Shown here one piece after another: positions 1 to 7,990 of a stretch of DNA of 64,000 bases. Positions within the stretch are counted from its first letter, which is position 1; every line of letters starts with the position of its first letter. The translations under genes and the position numbers were made by a program. Origin of the DNA: Arachnia propionica (GTDB taxonomy: Bacteria > Actinomycetota > Actinomycetes > Propionibacteriales > Propionibacteriaceae); assembly GCF_003859805.1 (NCBI RefSeq), contig NZ_RQZG01000006.1, forward strand, positions 122,324 to 186,323. Direction: 5' to 3'. Under the pieces are notes generated by a model, which saw only the letters and a program-made list of their open reading frames with translations, ran no database searches and had not been told where the DNA came from.

Positions 1-1
1 C

Positions 2-184
2 TACCTGCGTTCGTACTACACGGTCAACAAGTGCCACGGCAGCACCGTGTCCAAGAAGATCCACGGAGCCTACGAGAAGGTTGCACGGAGCATCGACACA
101 CGAGGAGGTAAGAAGTCGATCGCGGAGATCTGGACGCTGAACTCACCAGGGCTCGATGGCCAGTACCACTACAGGGTCTGCTGA
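2..184 (+). CDS. Lactococcin-972-family bacteriocin, C-terminal part (5' end outside window)
   Basis: Only the last 60 residues are present; the reading frame is open from the window edge to the TGA at 182-184. The visible spacing pattern, SYYTVNKCHGSTV followed by GAYEKVARS and a C-terminal YHYR before a final Cys, matches the mature region of lactococcin 972-type peptides (aromatic pair, H-G-S-x-V, S/T-rich middle, aromatic tail). Two cysteines, one near the start of the visible part and one at the very end, could form a disulfide. The family is Sec-exported and interferes with septum/cell-wall synthesis through lipid II. The next two genes are the transporter/immunity pair normally found with this family, which is the strongest support. 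Signal peptide and start are not visible. Confidence 0.75.
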   Translation, partial: YLRSYYTVNKCHGSTVSKKIHGAYEKVARSIDTRGGKKSIAEIWTLNSPGLDGQYHYRVC

Positions 185-195
185 GCGTTCTTCGT

Positions 196-230
196 GGGCG
201 TGGTGCACCGGAATCCGGTGCACCACGCCC
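196..230. terminator. Perfect 17-bp inverted repeat between bacteriocin and membrane-protein genes
   Basis: Arms at 196-212 and 214-230 are exact reverse complements around a single central base. The hairpin starts 12 bases after the bacteriocin stop and has no T-run, so it looks more like a partial terminator or mRNA-stabilising attenuator than a full stop. It would let the peptide be made in excess over the downstream transporter. Confidence 0.7.
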
Positions 231-269
231 GCCAGGAAGAAGGTGAGCTGAAGGACTTCGGGAGGTTTC

Positions 270-2246
270 GTGCAGAAGAAGGTCGTTGCCGCGACGATGA
301 TCGTGCTGTTCGGCCTGTTGGGCTTCATGGCAGCGATGGTTGCTGACTTCCATGACCGGAGCTGGCCGCAGAGCCTGGGGGTGGGGGCCCAGATCACGGT
401 TGACTTCAGCCAGACCGGAATCGCAGCTGATGCAGGTCGGGAGCTGCTCCGAAGCACCGGGGAGGAGTACGACCTCGGGTTGTACAAGGTGGCCCCCGAC
501 CTCGAGGACACCGGACGTGAGGTGTTCGTGGCCGTCAACGGGCAACCGTTGCGCAGCGTGGAATGGTTCGGGGACCAGCGGGGCTCCGAGGTGGTGGCCC
601 TGGAGCGGCTTGCGAACTCCAAGCCTGACGGGGCCTACCTCGTGGTGGACCCAACCCGGTTGGGTGAGGCAGCTGCCGCGCTGAGGGCCGAGGGAATTGG
701 TGTCACCGTGACCGAGGCCTCCGTGCTTGAGACGGTGCGGTCGCTGGTCTCGGTCTCACAGAACGGTTTCATGGCCCCTGTCGCGGCAGCTGCCCTGCTC
801 GTGGCGGCGCTCACGGTGTTCTGGCTTGCCACCAAGGCCAGGTCCCGTGCGTTGCGGGTGCTGGCCGGGGGTTCGCCGTGGCGCATCCAGGCCCAGGACA
901 TCGGAGGGTATCTGCTGTTTCTGGTGGGCAGCGCTGTGCTGGTGGGGTTGCTGTGCTGCGGGTTCGTCGGGCTCACACGTGGCTGGGTCCACGTTCCGCT
1001 CTTCGCCCAGGCGTTGGTCTCCTTCGAGATCATCGCCTTCGTGCTGTGCGGGGTCGTGATCCTTCTGCTGTCGGTGGTGGCCTGGCCCAGTGCCGCACTG
1101 TTCGCCACCCGGAAGCCCGCGGTGAGGATGTTGCAGGGACCAGCGCGCATCGTCCAGGCGCTGACTCTGTTCGCCCTGGTTGCTTCTGCAGGACCGGCAT
1201 GGATGGCTGCCCAGGAGGCGGAGCAGAGTGCCCGACAGCTTTCGACGTGGTATGAGTTCTCGGATCAGGTCATGTTGGGCTTCGAGATGACTTCAGAACA
1301 GCTCGATGTTGTGGCGAATCGGGTCCAGCAGGCAGTGTCCAGTGCTGAATCCGAAGGACAGGCAGTCATGTCCTACACCATCAAGGAAACGGACTGGTCC
1401 GCTGATTTCGGACCTTACTCGGCGATCTCCATCGTCAACTCCGGTTGGATCAATCTTGTCTCGACATCGGTTGGGGATGATGTGCTCGTTCCGGTTTCCC
1501 GGGAGCAGGAGATGCCGATGCTTCAACAGGAACTGGGTGATTCTTGGGTTATCTGGAACAGAAACGCAAACTCTGAAGGAGAGGTTCTGGCGGACCTCAA
1601 ATTTCATGTTCCAGCCTCAGGAGTGGCATACCCGGTGGCCGATGGCGGCAGGCCGGGGCAGCTGAGTTTCTTCAATGATGTCCTGGTGATCGAGGCCCCG
1701 TCGGTTGATGTCGTGTTCGATCCGCCAAATCTCGTCAGCCTCGCCTCCACCGGAAATGTCATGCTGACAGGGGTGGCTGAGACGAACGGGTTGCTGAAGG
1801 AGGCTGGGCTGGATGAGGCCGGGCTGGCCGAGTTGGGGGTCGAGGGAGCGATCCTTCCACTGTATGCGGCGGAGCAGGGCATTCTGCGCGCACAGTTCGC
1901 AGCCCACCTGGCGCGTATCCTGACCGTTGCGGTGGTGGCCATGACAGCTGCCTTCATCGTCGCGGCCGGGGTGAACGCAGTGATCGCGGCTCTGCTCAAC
2001 ACCCGCCGTGACTTCCCGATGAGACTGAGCGGTGCGACATGGGAGCAGACGACCCGGCCACGTGCCCGCCGCGAGCTGATTCTTGGCGGCGTGGTGGTGG
2101 CCGTGGCCCTGCTCCTCCAGCTGGGGACCCCCGCGGCACTGCTCGCGACAGCGGTCGCAGGGATTGCAGGGCTGGCCGTGCTGAACCTCGCCCATGCCGC
2201 CGCCGCCGCGACGATCTTCACCCGCATCACGCACCGAAAGCTCTAG
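270..2246 (+). CDS. Bacteriocin-associated integral membrane protein (DUF1430 / bact_immun_7tm type)
   Basis: 658 residues, GTG start with GGGAGG a few bases upstream. Topology read from the sequence: one N-terminal membrane segment (about residues 5-25), a large external region to about 165, a cluster of membrane helices about 170-310, a second external region about 320-540, and a last helix cluster about 545-655. This duplicated FtsX-like layout and length fit the membrane component found beside lactococcin 972 genes, whose proposed role is self-immunity and/or export together with the adjacent ATPase. The ATPase follows 16 bases downstream, and the bacteriocin lies 85 bases upstream behind a strong hairpin. 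Immunity versus export cannot be decided from sequence. Confidence 0.75.
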   Translation: MQKKVVAATMIVLFGLLGFMAAMVADFHDRSWPQSLGVGAQITVDFSQTGIAADAGRELLRSTGEEYDLGLYKVAPDLEDTGREVFVAVNGQPLRSVEWFGDQRGSEVVALERLANSKPDGAYLVVDPTRLGEAAAALRAEGIGVTVTEASVLETVRSLVSVSQNGFMAPVAAAALLVAALTVFWLATKARSRALRVLAGGSPWRIQAQDIGGYLLFLVGSAVLVGLLCCGFVGLTRGWVHVPLFAQALVSFEIIAFVLCGVVILLLSVVAWPSAALFATRKPAVRMLQGPARIVQALTLFALVASAGPAWMAAQEAEQSARQLSTWYEFSDQVMLGFEMTSEQLDVVANRVQQAVSSAESEGQAVMSYTIKETDWSADFGPYSAISIVNSGWINLVSTSVGDDVLVPVSREQEMPMLQQELGDSWVIWNRNANSEGEVLADLKFHVPASGVAYPVADGGRPGQLSFFNDVLVIEAPSVDVVFDPPNLVSLASTGNVMLTGVAETNGLLKEAGLDEAGLAELGVEGAILPLYAAEQGILRAQFAAHLARILTVAVVAMTAAFIVAAGVNAVIAALLNTRRDFPMRLSGATWEQTTRPRARRELILGGVVVAVALLLQLGTPAALLATAVAGIAGLAVLNLAHAAAAATIFTRITHRKL

Positions 2247-2262
2247 GAAGGAGCGGAGACCC

Positions 2263-2910
2263 ATGCTCATCGAAGCCCATGACGTCGGAGTCAAGATCGG
2301 CCAGAAGCAGATCATTGCGGGAGAGTCCGTGCGATGTGTGCCCGGGGAGATGACCGCCCTGATCGGGCCGTCGGGGTCCGGCAAGACCACCCTGCTGCAC
2401 ACCCTCGGGCTGCTGCTGCCGCCCAGCAAGGGCAAGGTCACCGCTGATGGGGCGGTGATCTCAGGGGGAAGTGCGCGGGCCTGCCGTGCTTTCTGGCGAG
2501 ACCACGCAGCCTTCGTTCTGCAGGACTACGGGATCATCGATGATGAGCCGGTGGCCTTCAACGTCACCCTGCGTCGGGGAGGTGAATCCGCTGAGCTGAA
2601 GGCCGTGCTGGAACACGTCGGCCTGGCGGGGCGAGAGGATGAGCTGGCCAGCCACCTCTCCGGCGGGGAGAAACAACGCCTCGCCCTGGCCCGAGCCATC
2701 CACCGTGACGCCCAGGTGCTCTTCGTGGACGAGCCGACGGCCTCGCTGGATGCGGCGAACCGTCGCCTGGTGGTGGAGCTGTTCGCCGATTTCGCAGCCA
2801 AGGGGGCCACGGTCGTCATCGCCACCCACGACGACGAGATGATCGCGGCCTGCCACCAGCATCATCAGATGAATAGGTCGCTGACTGGAAGAGGGCGAAG
2901 GGTTTCCTGA
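2263..2910 (+). CDS. ABC transporter ATP-binding protein of the bacteriocin system
   Basis: 215 residues. Start ATG 2263 chosen for the AGGAAGGAG ribosome site just upstream; the longer in-frame extension lies inside the preceding gene. Walker A GPSGSGKTT is at about residue 35, signature LSGGEKQ near 129, Walker B VLFVDEPT near 150, and the H-loop ATHDD follows. It is a short MacB/LolD-like ATPase that should power the DUF1430-type membrane protein. The last 20 residues after the H-loop are polar and unlike the usual beta-strand tail of this family, so the C-terminus may be slightly altered. Confidence 0.85.
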   Translation: MLIEAHDVGVKIGQKQIIAGESVRCVPGEMTALIGPSGSGKTTLLHTLGLLLPPSKGKVTADGAVISGGSARACRAFWRDHAAFVLQDYGIIDDEPVAFNVTLRRGGESAELKAVLEHVGLAGREDELASHLSGGEKQRLALARAIHRDAQVLFVDEPTASLDAANRRLVVELFADFAAKGATVVIATHDDEMIAACHQHHQMNRSLTGRGRRVS

Positions 2911-3113
2911 AAAGTCCAGCTCCTCCCAAGGTCTCTGGTGGTGCCTGGCCAAGGGCGTGGATGGCTCCCACGTGGCGCTTCGGGGCAAGTGCGGTCAACC
3001 AATGGCCAGATTTCTGGGTGAAGGATTGCCTGGTTGATGCTGCTACGGCATTCTTGGGATGGGTGCCGCGGGGAGATGTTTGCCGCTGTTTGTCGGCACT
3101 GGAGGGGGGGACG

Positions 3114-3581
3114 ATGTCGTTCGAGGAAATCTACACACAGCACTATGCTTCGCTGCTGGCAACTGTTGAGCGGAGGGTCAACTCACAAGAGGACGCTGAG
3201 GAGATCGTGGCCGAGGTTTTCAGGGTTGCGTGGGGGTACCATTGCTCTGGAGGAGCTCTCGAGGTGCCTTGGCTCTTTGAGACTGCAAGAAATCTGATAG
3301 GAAACGAGTACCGAGCTCGGCGCAGGAGGGCTGCATTGCAGGCTAGGATTGCCTTGGACTGTTTAGTCCAACGGCAAGGCTGCGATGTGGTGAGCGGAGT
3401 TCGAGAAGCAGTTGATTGCTTGTGTGAGTCGTATCGAGAGGTTCTTGTGCTTGCCTATTGGCAGGGGATGAAGGCCACGGAGATTGCCTCGCTGTTGAAT
3501 GTCTCTGCAGAGGCTGTGCGCGCTCGACTGGCTCGGGCAAGGAAGAGCCTGCGCATGATCTTGGAGGAGCGGCAGCTGTGA
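3114..3581 (+). CDS. ECF-type RNA polymerase sigma factor
   Basis: 155 residues. Start ATG 3114 follows GGAGGGG at once; the in-frame extension to 2961 has no ribosome site. Region 2 is visible in the first 75 residues (YTQHYASLLATVERRV, AEEIVAEVFRVAW, then PWLFETARNLIGNEYR). Region 4 HTH is near residues 105-145 (YREVLVLAYWQGMKATEIA, then a recognition helix with VRARLARARKSLR). The family binds core RNA polymerase and directs it to a small regulon, usually restrained by an anti-sigma encoded just downstream. Here no anti-sigma is present: the next sequence is a hairpin and the remnant of an unrelated gene. It may serve the upstream bacteriocin genes, which is inference. Confidence 0.85.
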   Translation: MSFEEIYTQHYASLLATVERRVNSQEDAEEIVAEVFRVAWGYHCSGGALEVPWLFETARNLIGNEYRARRRRAALQARIALDCLVQRQGCDVVSGVREAVDCLCESYREVLVLAYWQGMKATEIASLLNVSAEAVRARLARARKSLRMILEERQL

Positions 3582-3598
3582 CCATGCTGGGGTCTCGT

Positions 3599-3629
3599 GG
3601 GGAAACCTGCTCGGGCATGCGGTTTCCCC
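3599..3629. terminator. Inverted repeat after the sigma factor gene
   Basis: GGGGAAACC (3599-3607) pairs exactly with GGTTTCCCC (3621-3629). It lies 17 bases after the sigma stop, where the RhuM remnant coming from the other side also ends, so it may terminate both. Confidence 0.5.
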
Positions 3630-3940
3630 AGAAGGCGCTCGTGGTGGTCCTCGTCGAGGAAGGGGCCGTTGCCCATCCGTTTCCGGTCGATGACGTGGCC
3701 CTTGAGGTCGAGGTCCCGCAGCACCCGGGTGGCCCACTTGTGGAACTGGGTGGGGTGCTCCGAGTTGGTCCGGGCGGTGCCGAACAGCTTGGCCATCAGC
3801 CGTCGGGTCAGCCACGCCGTCTCGTCCTCGTGGCGCACCTCGATGCTTGCTCCGCCGTCCTGGCCGGTGAAGATCAAGAACTCCGCTGTGGAGCTGCGGA
3901 TCAGCTGGCCCGAGGGCCGGGAGGGACCGTCGTCGTGCAT
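3610..3940 (-). pseudogene. Decayed RhuM-family (virulence RhuM / Fic-associated type) gene
   Basis: Reading from 3940 down, the first 50 residues carry the RhuM N-terminus (EFLIFTGQDGG, IEVRHEDETAWLTRRLMAKLFGT). The sequence then jumps to the later conserved block QFHKWATRVLRDLDLKGHVID. In intact members these blocks are separated by some 50 residues, so an internal segment is deleted. About 100 residues in, similarity stops and the frame runs antisense into the sigma factor gene, so the C-terminal two thirds are missing. Intact RhuM proteins are over 300 residues and often ride on genomic islands. This is a relic, possibly the scar of the event that removed the anti-sigma gene. Confidence 0.7.
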
Positions 3941-4181
3941 GGGTCCATGCTACGGAGCAGACGACAGGCGCGGGCAAAAATCGTTGTTTTCCTCGATTTA
4001 TGGGTGCGCTCGTGTCCTCCGTTTGATGTACTTTCCGGGGGTCAGTTGCACGTTTCGTCGATGACATGCCCGACAACTCGCTGAAATGACATAACGTGCG
4101 GGCTGGGTGGGGTTGACGGTCAGGTGGCGGCCGGACGGGGGCTGCTCCAGGTTCGCACTGGGAACTGTCGGTGAGGCCGTC

Positions 4182-4187
4182 TAGACT
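4182..4187 (+). promoter_or_regulatory. -10 element for the Bax-inhibitor gene
   Basis: TAGACT, 36 bases before the ATG, leaves a short leader with GAAGGG as ribosome site. No clear -35. The rest of 3941-4223 shows nothing recognisable. Confidence 0.4.
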
Positions 4188-4223
4188 GGAGGGCAACAGT
4201 TAACGAATGTGAAGGGCACCAAC

Positions 4224-5108
4224 ATGGCCAACCCCGTGTTCTCCCGTAGTGAGACGTTCAACCGACCGCCTCAGCCGACCGGCTACGGCTACCCGCAGCA
4301 GGGCTACGGGCAGCCCCAGCCGGGCTATGGCTACCCCCAGCCCGGACAGGCCCCCTACGCACCGTACGGGCAGAACCCGTACGGGCAGCCGGGTGCACCG
4401 CTCGGCCACCAGCAGCCGCAGCCGCAGCACATCAGTGGTGTCATGACCATGGACGACGTCCTGGCCAAGACCGCCATCTCGCTGCTCATCGTCTTCGCCG
4501 TGGCCGCGGGTGCCTACCTCCTGGTCCCGGTGGAACTGGTGATCCCCGTCACCATCGGCGGAGCCGTCGCCTCGCTGGTGGCCTCCCTCGTCGTCGGTAT
4601 GCGTGCCAGGATCAGCCCGGTGGCCCTGGCCATCTACGCCGTCCTGGAGGGCGTGTTCATCGGTGGTCTGTCGAAGTTCTTCGACATGATGTGGCCCGGC
4701 ATCGTCATGTCCGCCGTGCTCGCCACCTTCGTCACCGCCGGTGCCACGCTGGCTGCGTACAAGTTCTTCAACATCCGCGTCACCGGCAAGTTCCGCAAGA
4801 TGGTGACCATCGCCACCATGGCCTTCGCCGGCGTGATGCTGGTCAACTTCGCGTTGGCCATGCTCGGGTTCGACACCGGGCTGCGTGACGTCGGTTCCAG
4901 CGCGGGCCTGCTCTCCATCGGCGTCTCGATCCTCGCCGTCTGCCTCGCGGTGTTCAACCTGGTGCTGGACTTCGACTTCGTCGAGCGCGGCATCGCCGCC
5001 CAGGCCCCGGCCTCGGAGTCGTGGCGGGCCGCCTTCGGCATCACCGTCACCATGGTGTGGCTCTACATCGAGATGCTGCGGATCCTGTCCTACTTCCAGC
5101 AGGACTGA
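4224..5108 (+). CDS. Bax inhibitor-1 / YccA family membrane protein
   Basis: 294 residues from ATG 4224 (GAAGGG seven bases upstream; the GTG at 4209 is less likely because actinobacterial homologues begin MANPVFSR). Residues 15-70 are a low-complexity cytoplasmic tail built of Tyr/Gly/Gln/Pro repeats. About seven hydrophobic segments follow from residue 82 to the end, with the conserved late block EMLRILSYF. The family forms a pH-sensitive calcium leak in characterised bacterial members; the role here is unknown. Its 3' end overlaps the convergent Nudix gene by 19 bases. Confidence 0.9.
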   Translation: MANPVFSRSETFNRPPQPTGYGYPQQGYGQPQPGYGYPQPGQAPYAPYGQNPYGQPGAPLGHQQPQPQHISGVMTMDDVLAKTAISLLIVFAVAAGAYLLVPVELVIPVTIGGAVASLVASLVVGMRARISPVALAIYAVLEGVFIGGLSKFFDMMWPGIVMSAVLATFVTAGATLAAYKFFNIRVTGKFRKMVTIATMAFAGVMLVNFALAMLGFDTGLRDVGSSAGLLSIGVSILAVCLAVFNLVLDFDFVERGIAAQAPASESWRAAFGITVTMVWLYIEMLRILSYFQQD

Positions 5109-5782
5109 GCCAGGATGCGTTCGAGGTGCTGACTGAGCGCCTCGAACGCAGGTGACGTCCAGCGGCGCTGCCGCCACATCTTCACCGGCACCCAGCCAGC
5201 CCGCTCCGTCGACCCTCCCAGGTCGTGGAGCACGGGGTGGCTGGGTGTCTCGCATGTTGCGGCATGGATGAGCCGCAGCGCGTGGAAGTCCTCCAGCACA
5301 CCGTTGACCGCCCGCCCGATCCAGTGATCGGACTGCACTGCCACCAGCTGTCCCAGCCGGATGTGCTGCCCCGTCTCCTCGAACACCTCACGTCGCACCC
5401 CGTCGGCCGGGTCCTCGCCGGGATCGAGGCCGCCACCCGGGAGAGCCCATGTCCCCGGGGCCTTGGTCAGGGAGGAGTTCACCGTCCCCAGCACCCCCCA
5501 GGGGGAGACGACGATGGCATACGCACCCACCCGTTGATGCACCACGGGCGTCTCCGTGCTGCCCGGCTCCTCGTGGTGGATGAACCGGGCCGTCGGGGCG
5601 GGGTCCTGTGGGCGGCAGCGACGCACCTCGACATCCACCTCGACCTCGCCGTCGCGGAGCCGCGTGTGCAGGGGCCGCAGCAGCACCCAGCCCTGCCGGA
5701 ACAGGGTGTGGTCCGGGTGCTTCCCGTGTTCCACGACAAAACTCGTCACCAGGGAACCACGGCTGAAACCACACAAGCGCAC
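5090..5782 (-). CDS. Nudix hydrolase
   Basis: 230 residues. The Nudix box is complete at about 117-139 (GGGLDPGEDPADGV then RREVFEETG), giving the Mg-binding REVxEE core, so the fold should hydrolyse a nucleoside-diphosphate-linked substrate. The substrate cannot be read from sequence; the 80-residue N-terminal extension before the Nudix fold is not recognised. The GTG start is supported by a TAGGAT box exactly six bases upstream (leaderless pattern). The gene overlaps the end of the convergent Bax-inhibitor gene. Confidence 0.85.
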   Translation of the reverse strand: MRLCGFSRGSLVTSFVVEHGKHPDHTLFRQGWVLLRPLHTRLRDGEVEVDVEVRRCRPQDPAPTARFIHHEEPGSTETPVVHQRVGAYAIVVSPWGVLGTVNSSLTKAPGTWALPGGGLDPGEDPADGVRREVFEETGQHIRLGQLVAVQSDHWIGRAVNGVLEDFHALRLIHAATCETPSHPVLHDLGGSTERAGWVPVKMWRQRRWTSPAFEALSQHLERILAQSCWK

Positions 5783-5788
5783 CTGATG

Positions 5789-5794
5789 ATCCTA
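5789..5794 (-). promoter_or_regulatory. Leaderless -10 box, Nudix gene
   Basis: TAGGAT six bases before the GTG start at 5782; no ribosome site between. Confidence 0.55.
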
Positions 5795-5840
5795 TGCCTG
5801 CAGGATAGAGTGGGACGACGACTTCTTCAGGAGGGCAAAC

Positions 5841-6755
5841 GTGGACTATCGCGACAGCGCTGACCTGTCCGGCACCCGTACCCGCCGCGCCCAGGGAGGT
5901 TCCCGGTCCGGTGGTGGTCTCGGGGGAGGCCTGGGCGGTGGGCTGGGTGGCCGTGGCCGCGGGATGGCCGTGGGCGGTGGCCTCGGTGGCATCGTGGTCC
6001 TGCTGCTGGCCCTCGTCCTCGGCCCCTCACTCGGGCTCAACGTCGGTGACCTCATGGGCGGCCAGAATCCCGGCTCCGACTCCCGCCCCGGTGCCTACGA
6101 GACCCAGTGCGACGGGGTGTCGGTGCAGCAGAACCGCGACTGCCGGTGGGTCAACTACGAGGTGGCGGTGCAGAACTACTGGGCCAAGGCCAAGCCCGGC
6201 TACAAGTCGGCCGACATGCTGCTGTTCACCGGTACCACCCATACCGCGTGCGGTGTCGGCCAGAGCCAGATGGGGCCGTTCTACTGCCCCGGCGACTCCA
6301 CCGTCTACATCGACGACTCCTTCGTCGGTCAGCTGCTGAAACAGCTCGGGGCCAGCGGTGGCGATGCCGCGGAGCTCTACATCATCGCCCACGAGTACGG
6401 CCACCACGTCCAGAACCTCGACGGCACGTTGCGTTCGGTCAAGCGCGACGCCGGTGACGGCTCCCAGCAGGTGCGCCTCGAGCTGCAGGCGGACTGCTAC
6501 GCAGGGGTGTTCTTCCACAACACCCTCAAGGACCCGAACTCCCCGATCGCCTCGGTCTCCCGCGACGACCTGCTGCGCATCAGCGACGCGGCACGCGCCG
6601 TCGGTGACGACCACATCCAGAGCCAGCAGGGTGGTTTCGTCAATCCCGAGTCCTGGACCCACGGCAGCTCCGAGCAGCGGCAGCGCTGGGTCGGGATCGG
6701 GTTCGACAGTGGCGACCCCGCTGCCTGCAACACCTTCGACACGGCTGAGATCTGA
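5841..6755 (+). CDS. Neutral zinc metallopeptidase (YpfJ family), membrane-anchored
   Basis: 304 residues, GTG start preceded by AGGAGGG. A glycine-rich cytoplasmic stretch (residues 19-50, GGGLGGGLGGGLGG) leads into one membrane helix (about 48-68). The extracellular peptidase domain contains HEYGHH at 184-189 and a downstream ELQAD (about 214-218) supplying the third zinc ligand, plus several cysteines (90, 101, 137, 149) that may form disulfides. All catalytic residues are present. The natural substrate of the family is not established. A TAGAGT box at 5806-5811 could be its promoter. Confidence 0.9.
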   Translation: MDYRDSADLSGTRTRRAQGGSRSGGGLGGGLGGGLGGRGRGMAVGGGLGGIVVLLLALVLGPSLGLNVGDLMGGQNPGSDSRPGAYETQCDGVSVQQNRDCRWVNYEVAVQNYWAKAKPGYKSADMLLFTGTTHTACGVGQSQMGPFYCPGDSTVYIDDSFVGQLLKQLGASGGDAAELYIIAHEYGHHVQNLDGTLRSVKRDAGDGSQQVRLELQADCYAGVFFHNTLKDPNSPIASVSRDDLLRISDAARAVGDDHIQSQQGGFVNPESWTHGSSEQRQRWVGIGFDSGDPAACNTFDTAEI

Positions 6756-6763
6756 GGACCTGG

Positions 6764-7990
6764 ATGCGCATCATCACCCCTGAGCAGCTGGAGACAGCGC
6801 TGCCCAGCCTGCCCTCGAATCCCCGCATCGTCACCCAGGGCAGCTTCGGGACCCCTCGTGCCCTGCTTGCTCTGCTGGATGCGGCCATCGCGGAGTACCG
6901 GCTGTTCATCGTCAACGGTCTCGGCGCGCTGCCCGATCGCGACGGGGTGCGGATCGAGACCACCTTCGTCGGGTCCGGGCTGCGTGGCAACCCGCGCGTC
7001 GACTACTACCCGGCCAGGCTCTCGGTGACCCCGAAACTGTTCACCTCCACCCTGCCGCCCGACGTCGTGGCCGTCCAGACCTCCCGCGTCATCGATGGAA
7101 AGGTCAGCCTCGGCATCGAGGTGCAGGTGCTGCCCGGGGCCATCGAGGCACTCAAGGCCAGAGGAGGGCTGCTCGTCGCCCAGATCAACGAGGAGATGCC
7201 GTTCATCCAGGGCGACGGTGTGCTGGACGTCTCCGACATCGACCTCGCGGTGGAGATCACCGAACCGGTCCCCGTGGCCGGTGACATCCCCATCGACGAC
7301 GAGTCCGCGGCACTCGGGGAACGTCTGGCGGCGATGATTCCCGAGGGGGCCACCCTCCAGATGGGGATCGGCGCCCTGCCCGGTGCGGTGTTGAAGGCCC
7401 TCGGCGGGGCGAGACGGTTGCGGGTGTGGACCGAACTGATGGCCGACGGCTTCCACCACCTGGCCCTGGCCGGGGTGCTGGACCCGGACCATCCCATCAC
7501 CGCCACCTTCGCCTACGGCTCGGCCGAGATGTACGCCTGGGCCGACAACAACCCGCAGTTGCGGCTGCTGCGCTGCGAGACCACCAACAGTCCCGGCATG
7601 ATCGCCCAGCAGCCGGCGGTGACCAGCATCAACACCGCGCTGCAGGTGGACCTGTTCGGGGCGGTCAACGCCACCCGGGTGCAGGACCGGATCATCTCCG
7701 GCACCGGCGGGCAGGCGGACTTCGTCGTGGGTGCCCTGCACTCCCCGGGCGGGCAGTCCATCATCGCGTTGAAGTCGTGGCACCCGAAGGCCGACCGGTC
7801 CACCGTCGTGGCGAAACTGAGTGAGGCGACGACGTCGCTGCAGCCCTCGTGGGTGGTGACGGAGCAGGGGGCGGCACGGATCTTCGGTGCCAGTCAACGT
7901 GATCAGGCGCTCGGGCTGATCGGTGCCGCGCACCCGAGGGCCCGGGAGCAGCTCACGGCGGAGGCCGAGCGGATGGGGCTGCTCAGTTGA
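6764..7990 (+). CDS. Acetyl-CoA hydrolase / 4-hydroxybutyrate-type CoA transferase family protein
   Basis: 408 residues, ATG start eight bases after the metallopeptidase. Two Rossmann-like halves are seen. The conserved glutamate that forms the acyl-glutamyl-CoA intermediate is in WTELMADG (about residue 226), with GIGALP before it and the CoA-loop motif ISGTGGQADF near 310. The family moves CoA between short carboxylates (acetate, propionate, succinate, 4-hydroxybutyrate) or hydrolyses acetyl-CoA. The exact acyl substrate is undetermined; in a propionate-forming organism a succinate/propionate/acetate role would be natural, as inference. The 3' end overlaps the convergent lipoprotein gene by eight bases. 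Confidence 0.85.
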   Translation: MRIITPEQLETALPSLPSNPRIVTQGSFGTPRALLALLDAAIAEYRLFIVNGLGALPDRDGVRIETTFVGSGLRGNPRVDYYPARLSVTPKLFTSTLPPDVVAVQTSRVIDGKVSLGIEVQVLPGAIEALKARGGLLVAQINEEMPFIQGDGVLDVSDIDLAVEITEPVPVAGDIPIDDESAALGERLAAMIPEGATLQMGIGALPGAVLKALGGARRLRVWTELMADGFHHLALAGVLDPDHPITATFAYGSAEMYAWADNNPQLRLLRCETTNSPGMIAQQPAVTSINTALQVDLFGAVNATRVQDRIISGTGGQADFVVGALHSPGGQSIIALKSWHPKADRSTVVAKLSEATTSLQPSWVVTEQGAARIFGASQRDQALGLIGAAHPRAREQLTAEAERMGLLS

